From: Aldersonia sp. NBC_00410
GTDB lineage: Bacteria > Actinomycetota > Actinomycetes > Mycobacteriales > Mycobacteriaceae
Length of the DNA stretch: 64,000 bases
NCBI RefSeq assembly: GCF_026342035.1
Contig: NZ_JAPENM010000001.1
Span: 1-64,000, forward strand
Reading direction: 5' to 3'
Position numbers and translations under genes: made by a program. The notes beneath the pieces were generated by a model. It had not been told where the DNA came from. It did no database searches and was given only the letters and a program-made list of their open reading frames with translations. This document shows, piece by piece, positions 61,075 to 64,000 of this stretch. Positions within the stretch are counted from its first letter, which is position 1. Every line of letters starts with the position of its first letter.

Positions 61075-61899
61075 GTGGCCACCACGGTCGACGAACCGCT
61101 GACTCCCCCGCCCGGCCCGAATGTGGGTTTCACCTCGTCCTGGCCGGTCCGCGCCGCCGACATCGACCCGGACACCAGAGTCCGGCTCGACGGCATCGCG
61201 CGCTATCTCGAGGACATCGCCTGGGAGAACCTGCAGGCATCCATGCTTCCCGGTACCGACCCGATCTGGATCGTGCGCCGCACCGTGATCGACGCCGTCC
61301 GGCCGATCAACTGGCCCGACCGGGTGCACCTGCGCCGCTGGTGTGCGGGATTGTCCACGCGATGGACCGCGATGCGGGTGCGGATGGAATCCTCGCGCGG
61401 CGGACTGATCGAATCGGAGGGATTCTGGATCAATATCAGCGAATCCACCGGCATGCCGACCCGCATCAGCGACGAGGGACTCGCGTACCTGCAGACGATG
61501 ACCGACGAGCACCGACTCAAGTGGCGGCGCTGGCTGGGCGAAGACGCGCCGCCGGAATCGGGGGCGGACCTGCATTTCCCGCTACGCGCCACCGACATCG
61601 ATCAGTTCAACCACGTCAACAACGCCGCGTACTGGCAGGCCGTCGAGCAGTATCTGGTGGACTATCCCTCGCTCGTCGCGCAGCCGTTCCGGGCCGTCAT
61701 CGAGTACAACGCGCCGATCTTCGCCGGCGAGGACGTGATGGTGCGCGGACGACTCGACCCCGGGGTCGACGACACCGAGTCGGATCAAGCGCAGCCGGCA
61801 CTGCGGCTGTGGTTCATGGTCGGCGAAAGCGTGCGCACCGCGGTCAGTATCGGTCCCATGCCGGAAGCTGCCGGGCCGGGCGGAGACTCGCCGTCATGA
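61075..61899 (+). CDS. Acyl-ACP thioesterase family protein
   Basis: This 274-residue protein has two hotdog halves of the FatA/acyl-ACP thioesterase type. The first has VRAADIDPDTRVRLDGIARYLEDIAW and RRTVIDAVRPINWPDRVHLRRWCAGLSTRW. The second has LRATDIDQFNHVNNAAYWQAVEQYL with a conserved Asn-His pair. It would release fatty acids from ACP or CoA. A strong GAAGGAGG site precedes the GTG start at 61075. Its stop overlaps the phosphatase ATG. Confidence 0.88.
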   Translation: MATTVDEPLTPPPGPNVGFTSSWPVRAADIDPDTRVRLDGIARYLEDIAWENLQASMLPGTDPIWIVRRTVIDAVRPINWPDRVHLRRWCAGLSTRWTAMRVRMESSRGGLIESEGFWINISESTGMPTRISDEGLAYLQTMTDEHRLKWRRWLGEDAPPESGADLHFPLRATDIDQFNHVNNAAYWQAVEQYLVDYPSLVAQPFRAVIEYNAPIFAGEDVMVRGRLDPGVDDTESDQAQPALRLWFMVGESVRTAVSIGPMPEAAGPGGDSPS

Positions 61900-62390
61900 C
61901 CACTCGCACGCTGATCCTCATGCGGCACGGCAAATCCGCCTATCCGGATGACGTGGACGACCACGACCGACCGCTCGCACCGCGTGGTCAGCGCGAGGCC
62001 GGCCTGGCCGGCGATTGGCTGCGTTCGACGCAGCCACCGATCGACGCGGTGCGCTGCTCCACGTCGCTGCGCACCCGCCGGACCCTGGCGGCAACGGCGG
62101 TGGATGCGCCGGTGGAGTTCGACCGCGCGATCTACGGCGGCTCCCCGCGCGAACTCATCGAAGCCATCACGATCGTCGACGACGATGTGCGGACTTTGCT
62201 TCTGGTCGGTCACGTCCCCGGAATACCCTGGACCGCTTGGGAACTCGCAGAAAACCGCAGCTCCCCGCAAGCGGAGCAGATTCAGGAGAAGTTCCCCACC
62301 TCCGCGCTCGCCGTGCTCGAATTCGACCGGCCGTGGGCCGAAGTCGCGCCGGGCACCGGCGAGCTGATTTGTTTTCACGTGCCCAGGTAG
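61896..62390 (+). CDS. SixA-like histidine phosphatase
   Basis: This 164-residue small phosphoglycerate-mutase-fold protein has the catalytic motif [12 protein letters not shown], the arginine region [11 protein letters not shown] and the second histidine in [10 protein letters not shown]. SixA enzymes dephosphorylate phosphohistidine proteins. Here the partner is unknown. The ATG overlaps the thioesterase stop as ATGA, so the two are coupled. Confidence 0.9.
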   Translation: MTTRTLILMRHGKSAYPDDVDDHDRPLAPRGQREAGLAGDWLRSTQPPIDAVRCSTSLRTRRTLAATAVDAPVEFDRAIYGGSPRELIEAITIVDDDVRTLLLVGHVPGIPWTAWELAENRSSPQAEQIQEKFPTSALAVLEFDRPWAEVAPGTGELICFHVPR

Positions 62391-62412
62391 ACACCCGCAG
62401 TACCGTCGGGGT

Positions 62413-63825
62413 GTGTCCCTCGTTGCCGGAATAGATTCGTCGACACAGTCGTGCAAGGTCGTCGTCCGCGACGCGGATTCGGGGGCTCTGGTCCGCGAAG
62501 GCCGCGCGGCGCACCCACCGGGAACTGAGGTCCATCCCGATCACTGGTGGGCGGCGCTGACCGCGGCGGTGGCGGCGGCGGGCGGTCTGTCCGACGTGGC
62601 TGCCGTGGCGGTCGGCGCCCAGCAGCACGGCATGGTTTGCCTCGACGACCGGGGCGAGGTGGTGCGGCCGGCACTGCTGTGGAACGACACCCGCTCCGCC
62701 GCTTCGGCACAGGCGTTGGTGCACGACCTCGGCGGCGCGCAGGCGTGGGCGAACGCCACCGGGGTGGTGCCGCTCGCGGCGATCACCGTGTCGAAGCTGC
62801 GCTGGCTCGCCGATCACGAACCCGGCAACGCGGATGCCACGGCGGCGGTGTGCCTGCCGCACGACTGGCTGACCTGGCGGATCGGCGGTGCCCCCTCGAT
62901 CGACGCGCTGGTCACCGACCGTGGTGATGCGAGCGGCACGGGCTACTTTTCCGCTGCCGACGACAGCTACCACCCGGAGTTGCTGGCGTTGGCTCTGGGT
63001 GATCGAAAACCGTTACTGCCCAGGGTTTCCGGGCCGAGCGAGGCGATCGGCGCGACGGCCGTGTTCGGCGACGGAGCGGTGCTGGGACCGGGGACGGGCG
63101 ACAACGCCGCCGCCGCGTTGGCGCTCGACGCCCGCGAGGGTGACGTGGTCGTGTCGATCGGCACGTCGGGGGTGGTGGCAGCGGTGTCCTCGATCCATGC
63201 GCACGACCCGTCCGGCGAAGTCGCCGGGTTCGCGGACGCGACGGGGCGGCAACTGCCATTGGTGTGCACGCTGAACGGCGCGCCGGTCCTGGACGCCACC
63301 GCGCAACTGCTCGGGGTCGACCACCACCGGCTCGCCGAGCTCGCGCTCAACCAAGCGAGCGACGGACTGGTGTTGGTGCCCTATCTCGCGGGCGAACGCA
63401 CACCCGACCGACCCAACGCGTCCGGCGCCCTGCACGGCCTGCGCCCGGGCACCGCCACACCAGGTCACCTCGCCCGCGCCGCGGTCGAGGGGCTGCTGTG
63501 CGGGCTCGCGGACGGCATCGACCGATTGCGCGCGCAGGGCATCCGCACCGATCGGGTATTGCTCGTCGGCGGCGCGGCACGCTCCCCCGCGGTGTGTGCC
63601 CTCGCTCCGGCCATCTTCGGTATGCCGGTGAACGTGCCGGCGCCCGGCGAGTACGTCGCGGACGGCGCGGCACGGCAGGCCGCGTGGGTGCTTTCCGGCG
63701 CGCCGGAGCCACCGCGGTGGGACACGTCGGCGGTGCAGCGTTACGAGGCCGATCCGATGCCCGGAGTGCGCGAAAGATATGCGGCGGTAAGGGATCTCAC
63801 GGATGGATCACCACTACTGGGGTAA
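62413..63825 (+). CDS. xylB: Xylulokinase (FGGY family)
   Basis: This 470-residue sugar kinase phosphorylates D-xylulose at C-5. It has the phosphate motif [27 protein letters not shown] (substrate-binding QHG), LLWNDTRS, the ATP motif [10 protein letters not shown] and the C-terminal [15 protein letters not shown]. The start is GTG at 62413, 22 bases after the phosphatase gene. No xylose isomerase or transporter is nearby. The exact sugar is inferred from XylB-type wording. Confidence 0.88.
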   Translation: MSLVAGIDSSTQSCKVVVRDADSGALVREGRAAHPPGTEVHPDHWWAALTAAVAAAGGLSDVAAVAVGAQQHGMVCLDDRGEVVRPALLWNDTRSAASAQALVHDLGGAQAWANATGVVPLAAITVSKLRWLADHEPGNADATAAVCLPHDWLTWRIGGAPSIDALVTDRGDASGTGYFSAADDSYHPELLALALGDRKPLLPRVSGPSEAIGATAVFGDGAVLGPGTGDNAAAALALDAREGDVVVSIGTSGVVAAVSSIHAHDPSGEVAGFADATGRQLPLVCTLNGAPVLDATAQLLGVDHHRLAELALNQASDGLVLVPYLAGERTPDRPNASGALHGLRPGTATPGHLARAAVEGLLCGLADGIDRLRAQGIRTDRVLLVGGAARSPAVCALAPAIFGMPVNVPAPGEYVADGAARQAAWVLSGAPEPPRWDTSAVQRYEADPMPGVRERYAAVRDLTDGSPLLG

Positions 63826-63866
63826 CCAACGACGCCGTAAGTTGTGGTTGAGACCCGGCCCACCAG

Positions 63867-64000
63867 TTAGGAATCGATCAGCCGAGTAGTAACTCCCGGC
63901 AGCTCGTCGAACCGCGCGCGCCGATCGGTCGTCCACAGCGTTCGTTCCGTTGCACGCGCGGTGGCGGCGATGATGAGATCGTGCGCACCCCGCTTGCGGC
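63867..64000 (-). CDS. PIN-domain toxin (VapC-like), C-terminal fragment
   Basis: The last 134 bases read on the minus strand as a PIN-domain C terminus, without its start. RGAHDLIIAATARATERTLW is the typical acidic-site and core strand motif, then TTDRRARFDELPG and a TAA stop at 63867. VapC toxins cut RNA and are paired with an upstream antitoxin gene, which would lie beyond the right edge. The frame is open to the window end. Confidence 0.75.
   Translation of the reverse strand, partial: RKRGAHDLIIAATARATERTLWTTDRRARFDELPGVTTRLIDS

Overview
This window comes from a high-GC mycolic-acid actinomycete. Gene content and order point to Nocardiaceae, with Nocardia the likeliest genus and Rhodococcus possible. 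The evidence is a mycobacterial-type leucine-catabolism operon, mycofactocin genes, a perfect KstR steroid operator, DUF3558 lipoproteins, F420-type oxidoreductases, many GTG starts and many 4-base ATGA/GTGA overlaps. I saw no rRNA, tRNA, CRISPR array, prophage or insertion sequence. All functions are inferred from reading the sequence; nothing was searched.

Layout. 1-10935 (minus): the 5' part of one very large non-ribosomal peptide synthetase gene, three C-A-T modules plus a fourth condensation domain, running off the left edge. 11208-12390 (minus): cobM and a pyridoxamine-phosphate-oxidase-fold protein. 12426-21170 (minus): a tightly overlapping eight-gene operon that encodes every step from isovaleryl-CoA to acetyl-CoA (leucine/itaconate catabolism), with a divergent TetR gene. 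21984-25849: a GlsB-type membrane protein, a DUF779/aldehyde dehydrogenase pair and its GAF regulator. 25940-28787: a divergent metallo-beta-lactamase-fold hydrolase and a membrane-anchored phosphodiesterase. 28882-30507: an acyl-CoA synthetase.

30534-38988: accessory mycofactocin genes mftG, mftF, mftE, two mycofactocin-type OYE oxidoreductases and divergent mftR. The precursor and maturation genes mftA-D are absent. 39041-40614: a KstR box, a kshB-like steroid hydroxylase reductase and a Ddn-like protein. 40611-43664: DNA alkylation repair protein, glutamate racemase homologue, ferredoxin reductase and a shrunken SDR. 43795-44247: a perfect Crp/GlxR-type site and promoter before an SPW-repeat membrane protein. 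44425-48778: the str operon (rpsL-rpsG-fusA-tuf).

49046-56461 (minus): the most unusual region. A glutamate-cysteine-ligase-type domain fused to a circularly permuted ATP-grasp domain is followed by a class II amidotransferase of the N-acetylglutaminylglutamine-amide type, an S9 peptidase and two DUF3558 lipoproteins. This resembles a ligase/amidotransferase/peptidase trio for an amide-capped small peptide, but with a ligase and a peptidase from other families. 56561-64000: an AlkZ-like winged-helix protein, quinone reductase, zinc alcohol dehydrogenase, DNA polymerase IV, acyl-ACP thioesterase, SixA-like phosphatase, xylulokinase and the 3' end of a PIN-domain toxin gene.
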